NCBI RefSeq assembly: GCF_014654615.1
Contig: NZ_BNBB01000006.1
Location: 1 to 64,000 of the forward strand
Length of the DNA stretch: 64,000 nt
Origin: Streptosporangium violaceochromogenes
GTDB lineage: Bacteria; Actinomycetota; Actinomycetes; Streptosporangiales; Streptosporangiaceae
Direction of reading: 5' to 3'
The notes under the pieces were generated by a model. It did not search any database. It saw only the letters and a list, made by a program, of their open reading frames with translations, and had not been told where the DNA came from. Both the position numbers and the translations under genes were made by a program. Below, piece by piece: positions 56,535 through 64,000 of the stretch (within the stretch, counting starts at the first letter, position 1; every line of letters starts with the position of its first letter).

Positions 56535-57836
56535 GAAGTCGGCGGCCTTTCTCGGGGGGCGGTCGGGGGGCGGGGAGGCGGGGTGGCCGACGGCCACGGT
56601 GCCCATCGGGTCCCAGGCCGCGGGGAGGTCGAGCACCCGGCGGACCACGTCGCGGCAGAACATCGTGGACGACACCCAGGCCGAGCCCAGCCCCTCCACC
56701 GCGAGCTGGATGAGGAGGTTCTCCACCCCGGCGCCGGTCGCGACCACGAACATCTCCCGCTCCGCGGCGTTGCGCCTGTCGTCGCGGTAGGTGTGCGAGC
56801 CCTCCATCACCAGGCAGGGCACCACGAGGTACGGCGCGGCGCGCAGGACGTCCCCGCGCCTGATCCGCCGGGCGATCGACTCCTTGGAGAAGCCGTCGCC
56901 GCGCAGGTCGGCGATCCACGCCTCCCGCATGGCGTCGAGCAGCCGGTCGCGGGACTCGGGCGACTCCAGCAGGACGAACCGCCAGGGGGTCGTGTGGTGC
57001 GGGGCGGGAGCGGCGATCGCGGCCTCGATCGCCCGGCGGACCGCGTCGCCGTCCACCGGCTCGGCGGAGAAGGCGCGGATCGTCCGGCGGGCGAAGACCA
57101 CGTCGCGCGAGCCGTGGCGGAACATGTCGTCTTCGGGGCGGCGGACCAGCTCGGCGACGCCCGGCCCGTCCTCCGCGGTGACGTGCTCGCCCGCCCCCCG
57201 GACCACCGCGACCGGGGTCGTCGTGAGCTTGCCCTTGACCAGGTCGCCCGCGGCGGCGAGCTCGTCGGCGAGCGCGGTCACGGTGACCTCAAGCGCGTTG
57301 CCGTGCCCGTCGGACAGGCCCCGGTAGTCGAGCACGGGCCTGACCCCGGCCACGCCGACGGCCAGGTCGGTCTGACCGGTGCGCCAGGGGCGGCCGAAGG
57401 TGTCGGAGACGACCACGCCGACCGACACCCCGAGCCGCTCGCGGATCCCGGTCCGGATGAGCGAGGCGGAGGCGTCGGGGTCGGCGGGGAGCAGCACGAC
57501 GGTGCCGGGCTCGGTGTTGGAGGCGTCCACCCCGGCGGCGGCCATGACGAACCCGTGCGCGGTCTGCGCGATCACCGTCTCGCCCCGGCGGGCGACGACC
57601 CTCACGGTCTCGGCCGCGACCGCCTCGGCCCGGCCGACGTCCCGGCGGACCCGTCCCTCGGCCTTGCTCACGATCTTGGAGGTGACGACGAGGACGTCGC
57701 CGTCGCGCAGGCCGGGCGCGGCCGTGGCGATCAGCGCCCCGAGGTCGTCGCCCTCGCGGACCTCCGGGACGCCCGTGACGGGGAGGATCTCCAGGGTGGT
57801 CGCCCGGTGCTCCGCCTCCCGGCCGGGGGCGCTCAT
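56520..57836 (-). CDS. fbiB: Coenzyme F420-0:L-glutamate ligase fused to nitroreductase-type dehydro-F420 reductase
   Basis: A 438-residue two-domain protein. Residues ~15-245 are the CofE glutamate ligase, which adds gamma-linked glutamates to F420-0 with GTP ([69 protein letters not shown]). Residues ~265-438 are an FMN nitroreductase domain ([70 protein letters not shown]) that reduces dehydro-F420-0. The fusion is the mycobacterial FbiB layout. ATG 57836 overlaps the fbiA stop, so fbiA and fbiB are coupled. Confidence 0.97.
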   Translation of the reverse strand: MSAPGREAEHRATTLEILPVTGVPEVREGDDLGALIATAAPGLRDGDVLVVTSKIVSKAEGRVRRDVGRAEAVAAETVRVVARRGETVIAQTAHGFVMAAAGVDASNTEPGTVVLLPADPDASASLIRTGIRERLGVSVGVVVSDTFGRPWRTGQTDLAVGVAGVRPVLDYRGLSDGHGNALEVTVTALADELAAAGDLVKGKLTTTPVAVVRGAGEHVTAEDGPGVAELVRRPEDDMFRHGSRDVVFARRTIRAFSAEPVDGDAVRRAIEAAIAAPAPHHTTPWRFVLLESPESRDRLLDAMREAWIADLRGDGFSKESIARRIRRGDVLRAAPYLVVPCLVMEGSHTYRDDRRNAAEREMFVVATGAGVENLLIQLAVEGLGSAWVSSTMFCRDVVRRVLDLPAAWDPMGTVAVGHPASPPPDRPPRKAADFTVIR

Positions 57837-58804
57837 CGGGCGTTCCCTTCCCGGACGCCGGCGCCCGGATGGGCGAGCTCCGCGGCCAGGTCGAGCGCCG
57901 CCCGCGCGAGGTCCCGGGCGGAGGCGAGGTCGCGCATGATGAGGGGGCGGGCCTCGACGCGCACGCCGTCCAGGCGGACCCCGGCGTCCTCCTCGGCGAC
58001 CAGCCAGCCGTTCACCAGCGGCGGGCCGTACAGCTCCAGCACCGCCTGGGCGGTGGTCTCCACCCCGATGGCGCGCAGGCAGGCGTCGGCCATGCCGCGG
58101 ACCGGGGCGCCGCCGACGATGGGGGAGACGCCGACGACCGTCTTGGGCTCCAGCGCCTCGCGGATGCCCTTGACCCGCAGGATCGTGCCGATGCTGACCA
58201 CCGGGTTGGAGGGGGGGAGCAGCACCACGTCGGCGTCGGCGACGGCCTGGAGCACGCCGGGGGCGGGGCGGGCCTCGTCCCCGCCGACCAGGATGATCTG
58301 CTCGGCGGGGACCGAGGCGCGCAGCCGTACCCACCACTCCTGGAAGTGGACGGCCCGGCGCCCCCGCTCGTCGGTGATGACCACGTGCGTCTCGGCGCGG
58401 TCGTCGGTCATCGGGATCAGCCGTACGCCCGGCCGCCAGCGCGCGCACAGCGCCTCGGTGACCGCCGAGAGCGGATAGCCGGCCTTGAGCATCTGGGTGC
58501 GCACGATGTGGGTGGCGACGTCGCGGTCGCCCAGGCCGAACCACTGCGGCTCCACGCCGTAGGCGGCCAGCTCCTCCTTGACGACGTGGGTCTCCTCACT
58601 CCGGCCCCAGCCCTGCTCCTCGTCGATGCCGCCCCCCAGGGTGTACATCACGGTGTCCAGGTCGGGGCAGACCTGGAGTCCGTAGAGGGTGATGTCGTCG
58701 CCGGTGTTGCCGATGACGGTGATCTCGGAGCCGGGGGCGGCGCTGAGCAGGCCGCGCAGGAAACGGGCGCCGCCGATTCCGCCGGCGAGGGACACGATGC
58801 GCAT
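57833..58804 (-). CDS. fbiA: LPPG:FO 2-phospho-L-lactate transferase (CofD/FbiA)
   Basis: A 323-residue enzyme that joins a phospho-lactyl or phosphoenolpyruvyl-type group (from a guanosine-diphosphate intermediate) to FO, giving F420-0 or dehydro-F420-0. The N-terminus [55 protein letters not shown] is diagnostic, as are [17 protein letters not shown]-like GIDEEQGWG and [26 protein letters not shown]. It starts at ATG 58804. It is the first gene of the fbiA-fbiB operon; the promoter lies in the 355-bp region shared with the divergent membrane-protein gene. Confidence 0.97.
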   Translation of the reverse strand: MRIVSLAGGIGGARFLRGLLSAAPGSEITVIGNTGDDITLYGLQVCPDLDTVMYTLGGGIDEEQGWGRSEETHVVKEELAAYGVEPQWFGLGDRDVATHIVRTQMLKAGYPLSAVTEALCARWRPGVRLIPMTDDRAETHVVITDERGRRAVHFQEWWVRLRASVPAEQIILVGGDEARPAPGVLQAVADADVVLLPPSNPVVSIGTILRVKGIREALEPKTVVGVSPIVGGAPVRGMADACLRAIGVETTAQAVLELYGPPLVNGWLVAEEDAGVRLDGVRVEARPLIMRDLASARDLARAALDLAAELAHPGAGVREGNAR

Positions 58805-59159
58805 GCGGCCCAGTCTTCCACTGCCTGGCGGACGGCCTCCGCGGGGTCCGGGTGAGGGCGTGACCGTGGAACGGTCCCGGCGGTTTTCGCGGCGGAGGAC
58901 GCCGGGAAACGCGCGGCCGGCCCCTTACCGTTGGGATCTTCCCTGGAGCGGTTCGGCGCGGTCGCGGGGACGCCTTGTCTTGATCGTTATCGGGGGCGTT
59001 CTCGCTGGCGGGGACGCAGAACAGCCTGCCCGAAATATGTGTCAATAGTATGCAATGAAGTACTTATGAGATTCGTAGGGTTCCCGGGGCGCTCAACACC
59101 TAAGTCGTCTGTGTGCAAAACTTAGGCCGGGTTTACCAAAGAACCCTTTGGGGGTAGTT
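58805..59159. other. Divergent intergenic region between fbiA and the IDR membrane protein
   Basis: No gene is seen in 355 bp. The fbiA-proximal part is GC-rich; the rest (59030-59150) is unusually AT-rich and should carry promoters. The arms CCTAAG (59099-59104) and CTTAGG (59121-59126) form an inverted repeat with a 16-nt spacer, and GGGTT/AACCC (59129-59133/59142-59146) form another close to the start at 59160. Confidence 0.55.
59099..59146 (+). promoter_or_regulatory. Inverted repeats upstream of the IDR membrane-protein gene
   Basis: CCTAAG...CTTAGG and GGGTT...AACCC lie 14-61 bp before the GTG at 59160. They could be regulator sites or an mRNA leader structure. No matching regulator is evident. 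Confidence 0.4.
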
Positions 59160-61409
59160 GTGATCAATGTCGAGGCCGGACGGCTCCGAGAACCGGCGGC
59201 GTGGCTCATGGTCGCGGTGGCGTCCACGGACGTCCTCGTCGGCACCGAGCGGCTGCTGTTCGGTGACGCGTTCCACGCGGCGGCGTCCTTCGCGTTCCGC
59301 GCCTCCAGTCACGTGGGCGACCTCACCTCGCCGGTCGTCCCCGCGCTTCTCGTCGCCGCCGTGCTGCTGGCCGGCCACGCCGGTCCGGCCGTCGCCCGGC
59401 TGAGGCTCCTGGCCCGGTTCGCGGCCGGCACGCTCGGGCTGGCGGCGCTGTTCGGCACGGTCGGCGTGTTCGGCGGCCTGTTCGCCGGGGAGACGGGGCT
59501 CAGGGAGAAGCTGGAGTTCCTCGTCGTCAACCTCCCCGCCCTCGCCCTGACCGGCCTCGCTCTGCTCTACCTGCTGCCGACGGCGCTCTCGTCCGGGGCC
59601 CCGGCGCGTGGCGGCGTGTTCGGCGGTCCGGCGGAGCGTTCCTCTCCGGAGCGCATCCGGGAGCGGTACACCTCCCCGCATTCCCCCCAGCCTCCGCAGG
59701 GCGGCCCCATGCCGCAGCAGGGCGGCCCGGTGCCCCAGCAGGGCTTCTTCGCGCAGGAGCAGACCCCCCAGCAGGGCTTCCCGGGACGTGACGCGGTCCA
59801 AGGTGGCCTCCCCCAGCAGACCCCGCAGGACTTTCCCCTCCGGGAGCAGGCCCCCCAGCAGACCCCGCAGGACTTCCACCCCCGGGAGCAGGCCCCCCAG
59901 CAGGGCCTTCACCAGCCCTCTCACCCGGCCCCCCACCCCGCCTCCCAGCAGGGATTCCAGCAGGGTCTCCAGCAGGAGCAGGCCCCCGGGCAGGGCTTTC
60001 CGCCCGGCCAGGCGTCGCAGGGCGACCCCCTCTACCCGCAGCAGCAGATCCAGCCCGCCCCCCAGCCCTCCTTCGGCCCGCCCGCGCTTCCCCCGGCTCC
60101 CGGCGGCGCCGACGGCGGACCCGACGGGTACGGCCGGCAGCCGGGGGGCTACGCGCCCGCCCCGGCCCCCGGCGTTCCGGCCGACGCCCACCTCCAGGCG
60201 GCTCCCCAGGCGGCTTACGCGCAGCACGGGGAGGACCGCTCCTACGGGGCCCCCGCCTACGGGCACGCTCCGGCCGCCCCGGCCCAGCAGGCATCCCCGA
60301 TCCCCGCCGGCCCGTCCGAGGGCTACGGCCCCTCCGAGGGGTACGGCCCGTCGGAGGGTTACGGCCCCGGTGCCGGGGGTCCCCTCGGCACCCCCGGTTC
60401 GTACGCCCCGGCCGACGCCCGGCTTTCGGGGACCGCCGCGCCGTACGAGCCGGCGGCCGCCTACGACCCGCCGGGTTACGCCTCCCCGCGGCCCGAGCCG
60501 ACCCCGCCGGTCTCCGCCTACGGCGAGCCGTCGCCGGGCTACGCCCCGGCAGGGAACCACCAGGGCGGGAACCACCAGGGCTACGTCCAGCAGGACCAGC
60601 CGACCACCTTCTACGGGACGCCCTCGGAGGTCTCCGAGGTGGTGGTGGCCGCGCCGTACGCCTCCTCCGACGGCCGCCCGTCCCCGTCGTCCGACGGGTC
60701 CTTCTCGTCGTCCTTCGACTCCCCGGCGCCCTTTTCGCAGCAGCCCCCCGCCTACGGGCAGGGGGCGGAGGCTCCGGCCCCGCCGTACGGCACGGCCGAC
60801 GGCGGGCCGCGCCTGTCGTTCGACGGCCAGGCCCAGCAGCCCTTCCCGCAGCCGCCCGACAACTACGGCCGGCCGTTCGACGGTTACGCGGGCACGGAGT
60901 ACGCGGGCACGGAGTACACCGGCGCGGAGTACGCCCGCCAGACCGAGCCGAACCTGCGCTACCCGTCGCCCGCGCCCGACCCGATGAACCCCCACTCCCA
61001 GCAGATCGCCCAGGCCTACCAGCAGGCGGAGACCTACCAGCAGTCGCAGGCCGGCGAGCCGCAGCCCAGGGTCGCCGCCGGGCCGCAGGGGGGCGGCTCC
61101 TACGACGACCCGTTCGGCGGGCCGCCGGTGTCGTCGGCGCAGCCGTACCCGCAGGGCGGCCACCGGTGGGATCCGGCGCCCGCCGAGGTCACGCTCGGGT
61201 TCGACCCCGCCTCCTATCGGGGCGACGCGCTCAGCGGGCCCGCCCCGGCCATGACCTGGGACTCTCAGCCGCCCATCGACCCCACGGCGATATACAAGCC
61301 CGAGCGCTCGGCCCAGGTCACGGGAGAGGAAACCGCGGATAGAGAAAGGGTGGGGCCCGGTCAGGAGCAGAACATGTCCTGGTACGGTTCCGACCGCCGG
61401 GAGCACTGA
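59160..61409 (+). CDS. Membrane protein with ~590-residue Gln/Pro/Gly/Tyr-rich cytoplasmic tail
   Basis: A 749-residue protein. GTG at 59160 has GGGGG 5 nt upstream; the TTG at 59148 is less well placed. The first ~150 residues hold four transmembrane helices (AWLMVAVASTDVLVGTERLLF; LTSPVVPALLVAAVLLAGHAG; FAAGTLGLAALFGTVGVFGGLFA; FLVVNLPALALTGLALLYLLP). The rest is low complexity: QQG-, PQQGFPG- and EQAPQQTPQDF-type repeats, PSEGYGPSEGYGPSEGYGPG, then Tyr/Ser/Pro-rich stretches. Such tails can drive condensation or bind cytoskeletal and division proteins. No family is recognised; conserved genes beside whiB2-like regulators often encode such proteins. It reads toward the whiB gene. Confidence 0.85.
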   Translation: MINVEAGRLREPAAWLMVAVASTDVLVGTERLLFGDAFHAAASFAFRASSHVGDLTSPVVPALLVAAVLLAGHAGPAVARLRLLARFAAGTLGLAALFGTVGVFGGLFAGETGLREKLEFLVVNLPALALTGLALLYLLPTALSSGAPARGGVFGGPAERSSPERIRERYTSPHSPQPPQGGPMPQQGGPVPQQGFFAQEQTPQQGFPGRDAVQGGLPQQTPQDFPLREQAPQQTPQDFHPREQAPQQGLHQPSHPAPHPASQQGFQQGLQQEQAPGQGFPPGQASQGDPLYPQQQIQPAPQPSFGPPALPPAPGGADGGPDGYGRQPGGYAPAPAPGVPADAHLQAAPQAAYAQHGEDRSYGAPAYGHAPAAPAQQASPIPAGPSEGYGPSEGYGPSEGYGPGAGGPLGTPGSYAPADARLSGTAAPYEPAAAYDPPGYASPRPEPTPPVSAYGEPSPGYAPAGNHQGGNHQGYVQQDQPTTFYGTPSEVSEVVVAAPYASSDGRPSPSSDGSFSSSFDSPAPFSQQPPAYGQGAEAPAPPYGTADGGPRLSFDGQAQQPFPQPPDNYGRPFDGYAGTEYAGTEYTGAEYARQTEPNLRYPSPAPDPMNPHSQQIAQAYQQAETYQQSQAGEPQPRVAAGPQGGGSYDDPFGGPPVSSAQPYPQGGHRWDPAPAEVTLGFDPASYRGDALSGPAPAMTWDSQPPIDPTAIYKPERSAQVTGEETADRERVGPGQEQNMSWYGSDRREH

Positions 61410-61514
61410 GACGGGCCAGGTGATCGTCACGGACGCGCGGACGATCGCCGCCCCGGCGGTCACACGGCCCAGAACCGGGGAGAGCAGGTCTTTCCCCGGA
61501 TACCGGCATGCCGC

Positions 61515-61549
61515 TTGACGTCACACGGGCCACGCGCGTGTAATTACAC
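61515..61549 (+). promoter_or_regulatory. whiB promoter with palindromes
   Basis: TTGACG (61515-61520) and TGTAAT (61539-61544) are spaced 18 bp as a sigma-70-type promoter. TGACGTCA (61516-61523) overlaps the -35 box and the perfect palindrome GTGTAATTACAC (61538-61549) covers the -10 box. The leader to the GTG at 61634 would be about 80 nt. Either palindrome could be a regulator site. Confidence 0.6.
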
Positions 61550-61633
61550 ACGTGTTGTTACGCCTTCCACCAGGTGGGTAAGAGGGGGGCGTTCATAGGG
61601 GGGCTCCATTTGCGGGCGGCAGGGAGGTGTGCA

Positions 61634-61894
61634 GTGACCGACCTGGTCATCGCACAGGACAGCATCGCTGAAGAGCAGCTTGGCTGGCAGGAACGCGCGC
61701 TGTGCGCGCAGACCGACCCGGAGGCGTTCTTCCCGGAAAAGGGGGGTTCGACCCGGGAGGCCAAGAAGGTATGCCGTTCATGCGAGGTGCGTGCCGAATG
61801 CCTTGAGTACGCACTTGAGCATGATGAGCGGTTTGGAATCTGGGGCGGGCTCTCGGAGCGGGAACGCCGCAGGATCAAGCGCGAGGCTGTCTGA
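61634..61894 (+). CDS. whiB: WhiB-family iron-sulphur regulator (WhiB2/WhmD type)
   Basis: An 86-residue transcription factor. GTG at 61634 follows GGGAGG. Cys 24, 47, 50 and 56 (ALCAQTD; VCRSCEVRAEC) coordinate a 4Fe-4S cluster, and FGIWGGLSERERRRIKRE is the WhiB signature with a basic tail for DNA binding. Length and spacing fit WhiB/WhiB2 (WhmD), essential for septation in Mycobacterium and for spore-septum formation in Streptomyces, where it works with WhiA. The fbi-manB linkage is the same as in Mycobacterium. It has its own promoter upstream and a strong terminator after it. Confidence 0.93.
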   Translation: MTDLVIAQDSIAEEQLGWQERALCAQTDPEAFFPEKGGSTREAKKVCRSCEVRAECLEYALEHDERFGIWGGLSERERRRIKREAV

Positions 61895-61958
61895 GAAGTC
61901 TGGGGAAGTCCGGAAAAGAAGTTCGGGGCGCTCGCTGAGAGCGCCTGATCATATATCC

Positions 61959-61997
61959 ACGGGGTCACGTGGCCGCCGGTCACGTGACCCGTTTTTT
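61959..61997 (+). terminator. Intrinsic terminator after whiB
   Basis: ACGGGGTCACGTG and CACGTGACCCGT pair (one bulged G) around GCCGCCGGT, followed by TTTTTT. It ends 103 nt downstream of the whiB stop and before the large glycosyltransferase. Confidence 0.88.
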
Positions 61998-62076
61998 CCG
62001 CATTCGGTATGACCTCGCAGAGCGTGCCGTATGGTTGTCGCGCCCATCGTCACCTCCCTTCCGAAGCACGGGACGC

Positions 62077-64000
62077 ATGTCCAGCACCGACTCCCCCCGC
62101 CCCCTGCACCACACCGTCACCGCGATCGTCGTCTCCCACGACGGCGCCCGCTGGCTGGGGGAGACCCTTGACGCGCTGCTCCGGCAGACCCGGACGGTGG
62201 ACCGGGTGGTCGGGGTCGACAACGGCAGCAGAGACGGCAGCGCCGCGCTGCTGACCGGCGCGCTCGGCCCGAACGCCGTGCTCACCCTCCCCCGCTCGAC
62301 GAGTTTCGGCCAGGCCGTCACCGAGGTCCTCGACCGTCTGGAGGAGACGGAGGGGCAGGAGTGGATCTGGCTGCTGCACGACGACTGCGCGCCCGAGGAG
62401 GGCGCCCTGGAGGCCCTGCTGCACGTCGCCGACCGCGACCCCGCCGTCGCGGTGCTCGGCCCCAAACTCCGCGACTGGCTGGACCGCCGGCTCCTGCTGG
62501 AGGTCGGCGTCACCGTCGACCGGACGGGCCGCAGGGACACCGGCCTGGAGCCCCGCGAGTTCGACCAGGGGCAGCACGACGGCGTCAGGGACGTGCTGTC
62601 GGTCTCCACGGCGGGCATGCTGATCCGCAGGGACGTCTGGGACGAGGTGGGAGGGCTCGACCCCTTCCTGCCGATCTTCCGTGACGACCTCGACCTGTGC
62701 TGGCGCGTCAGGTCCGCCGGCCACCGGGTGTACAACGTCACCCGGGCGGTCGCCCGGCACGCCGAGGCGGCGGCCCGGCGCCGCCGCCGCATCACCGTCA
62801 GCGGTGACCACCCCCGACGCCTTGACCGCCGCAACGCCATGTTCGTCGTCATGGCGAACCTGCCCTGGCGGGCGCTGCCGTGGGCGCTGGTCCGCAACCT
62901 CGCCGGGTCGCTCTTTCGCACGCTGCTGTTCCTGCTCGCCAAACGGCCGGGCGACGCGCTGGACGAGGTCGTCGCGCTCGGCTCGATCCTCGTCCACCCC
63001 ACCCGGCTGATCCGGGCCCGGCGGATCCGCGCCCGGAGCCGCGGGCGGGAGCACGCGGGGACGCTCCGGCTGCTCACCCCGCCGGGAGCGGGGTGGCGGC
63101 GCCTCAACGACCGGCTGCAGAGTCATCTGGCCGGGACCGGCTTCGTGGAGTCGGCCGGGCGGCACCACGCGGTGACCCCCGTGCAGGAGGACGGCGAGGA
63201 GCTCCTCACCGACGCCGGGATGACCCAGCGGGTCCTCGGCAACCCGGGAACGCTGCTCTTCGCGGCGCTGACCGTCGTCACACTGGTCGCCGAGCGCGGC
63301 CTGTGGGGCGGTTCCCTGCTGGGCGGCGGCGCGCTGGTCCCGGTGATCGGCGGGGCGTCCGACCTGTGGGACCTCTACACCGGCGGCGCGGGGCAGGCGG
63401 GCGGTGGGTGGGCTCCGCCGTACGTCGCGGTGCTCGCCGCGCTCTCGACGGTCCTGTTCGGCAAGACCTGGCTCGCGGTCTCGGTTCTGCTGCTCGGCTG
63501 CGTGCCGCTGGCCGGGCTCTCGGCCTACCTGGCGACCCGGTCGCTGGTCCCCGGCCGCTGGGCCCGCGTCTGGCCGGCGGCCTCCTACGCCCTCCTGCCG
63601 GTCGCCACGGGGGCGATCGCCGCCGGCCGGCTCGGCACCGCGGTGGTTTTCGTCCTGCTGCCCGCGTACGCGGCGCTGGCCGTCGCGCTGCTCACCGGTG
63701 ACCGCCGCCGGGCCCGCCGCGCCGCCTGGGGCCTGGGCCTGCTCCTCGCCGTCGGTACGGCCTTCGCCCCGCTCGTCTACCCGCTCACGCTGGTCCTCGG
63801 CGCGCTGGCCGCGCTCGCCCTCCCCCGCAGGGGGCTCGCGACCTCGGTGGTCATCGCCTTCGGCGTCCCGGTGGCGCTTCTGCTGCCCTGGCTGGCCCAG
63901 GTTCTCGCCTCCCCCGGCCGGCTCCTGCTGGAGGCCGGGCTGCATCGGCCCGGCCTGACCGGCGCGGTCCTGCCCGCCTGGGCGCCGCCGCTGCTCGACC
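62077..64000 (+). CDS. Large glycosyltransferase with C-terminal multi-spanning membrane domain (5' part)
   Basis: The gene starts at ATG 62077 and is open through the right edge, giving 641 residues so far. The first ~250 residues are a GT2 domain: TVTAIVVSHDGARWLGETLDAL, DNGSRDGSAALL, the metal-binding WIWLLHDDCAPEEGAL and GMLIRRDVWDEVGGLDPFLPIFRDDLDLCWRVRSAGH with the catalytic DDLD. Residues ~390 onward hold many hydrophobic helices (LLFAALTVVTLVAERGL; YVAVLAALSTVLFGKTWLAVSVLLLGCVPLAGL; VIAFGVPVALLLPWLAQVLA). GT2 plus membrane fusions of this size next to whiB2-type genes are known in actinobacteria and are thought to act in wall glycan assembly. The ribosome site is weak; the sugar and the product are unknown. 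Confidence 0.88.
   Translation, partial: MSSTDSPRPLHHTVTAIVVSHDGARWLGETLDALLRQTRTVDRVVGVDNGSRDGSAALLTGALGPNAVLTLPRSTSFGQAVTEVLDRLEETEGQEWIWLLHDDCAPEEGALEALLHVADRDPAVAVLGPKLRDWLDRRLLLEVGVTVDRTGRRDTGLEPREFDQGQHDGVRDVLSVSTAGMLIRRDVWDEVGGLDPFLPIFRDDLDLCWRVRSAGHRVYNVTRAVARHAEAAARRRRRITVSGDHPRRLDRRNAMFVVMANLPWRALPWALVRNLAGSLFRTLLFLLAKRPGDALDEVVALGSILVHPTRLIRARRIRARSRGREHAGTLRLLTPPGAGWRRLNDRLQSHLAGTGFVESAGRHHAVTPVQEDGEELLTDAGMTQRVLGNPGTLLFAALTVVTLVAERGLWGGSLLGGGALVPVIGGASDLWDLYTGGAGQAGGGWAPPYVAVLAALSTVLFGKTWLAVSVLLLGCVPLAGLSAYLATRSLVPGRWARVWPAASYALLPVATGAIAAGRLGTAVVFVLLPAYAALAVALLTGDRRRARRAAWGLGLLLAVGTAFAPLVYPLTLVLGALAALALPRRGLATSVVIAFGVPVALLLPWLAQVLASPGRLLLEAGLHRPGLTGAVLPAWAPPLLD

Noticed and set aside
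59133-61463. A 776-codon minus-strand open frame
   Set aside because: Antisense to the repeat-rich membrane protein; the long frame is a by-product of that low-complexity sequence.
62050-63945. A 631-codon minus-strand open frame
   Set aside because: Antisense to the large GT2/membrane protein; composition Arg/Gly/Gln/Asp-rich with no motif.
1-64000. Secondary-metabolite gene cluster
   Set aside because: No polyketide synthase, peptide synthetase, terpene synthase or lanthipeptide gene is present; the FAD and ABM monooxygenases stand alone.
1-64000. tRNA, rRNA, insertion sequences, CRISPR arrays, phage attachment sites
   Set aside because: None was recognised by eye; a tRNA or IS search program would be needed to exclude them formally.

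Overview
The window is very GC-rich (roughly 70%), densely packed, rich in GTG/TTG starts, and carries a WhiB regulator, the F420 cofactor genes fbiA/fbiB/fbiC, several LytR-CpsA-Psr (LCP) wall ligases and a spore-protein (GerW/YtfJ) homologue. This points to a sporulating actinomycete, most likely of the Streptosporangiales; the family is an inference. The chromosomal neighbourhood (acyl-CoA dehydrogenase of the FadE25 type, LCP proteins, glycosyltransferases, mannose-1-phosphate guanylyltransferase, fbiB-fbiA, whiB2-like gene) resembles the conserved whiB2-fbiA-fbiB-manB-fadE25 region of Mycobacterium. I saw no transposase, CRISPR array, tRNA or rRNA.

Layout. 0-9 kb: start of a UDP-sugar dehydrogenase, acyl-CoA dehydrogenase, a secreted protein, an XRE regulator/monooxygenase pair beside an anti-sigma-type ATPase, a TetR-controlled FAD monooxygenase with three operator copies, and a UbiB/AarF-like kinase preceded by what looks like the stump of a PadR regulator. 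9-19 kb: an island of secreted or membrane proteins with lower GC, long gene-poor gaps and decayed gene pieces. Its centrepiece is a 1351-residue secreted protein joining a lytic-transglycosylase-like domain, a golvesin-C-like domain and an SGNH esterase domain, translationally coupled to a lipoprotein. 19-21 kb: a histidine kinase/response regulator pair.

21.6-34.6 kb: a wall teichoic-acid-like locus. It holds an LCP ligase, a glycosyltransferase, a TagF-like polymerase, an IspD-SDR fusion expected to make CDP-ribitol, two CDP-alcohol phosphotransferases (one fused to a degenerate nucleotidyltransferase, one with a His in place of the last motif Asp), a small-molecule cytidylyltransferase, a glycerol-1-phosphate-dehydrogenase-like enzyme and another glycosyltransferase. 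Together these supply activated polyol phosphates and polymerise and attach them to the wall. 34.8-38.3 kb: a PfkB-like protein lacking its catalytic Asp, an acetoacetate-decarboxylase-like protein and a TetR/DUF4386 pair with a palindromic operator.

38.3-53.2 kb: a second envelope glycopolymer region: acyltransferase with a huge disordered leader, LCP protein, two multi-spanning GT-C-like proteins, a polyprenyl-phosphate glycosyltransferase, two GT4 enzymes, a methyltransferase, a flippase-like protein and an NDP-sugar pyrophosphorylase. 53.4-64 kb: F420 synthesis (fbiC facing fbiB-fbiA), a membrane protein with a very long Gln/Pro/Gly/Tyr-rich tail, a WhiB2-type regulator with its own promoter and terminator, and the 5' part of a large glycosyltransferase that runs off the window.
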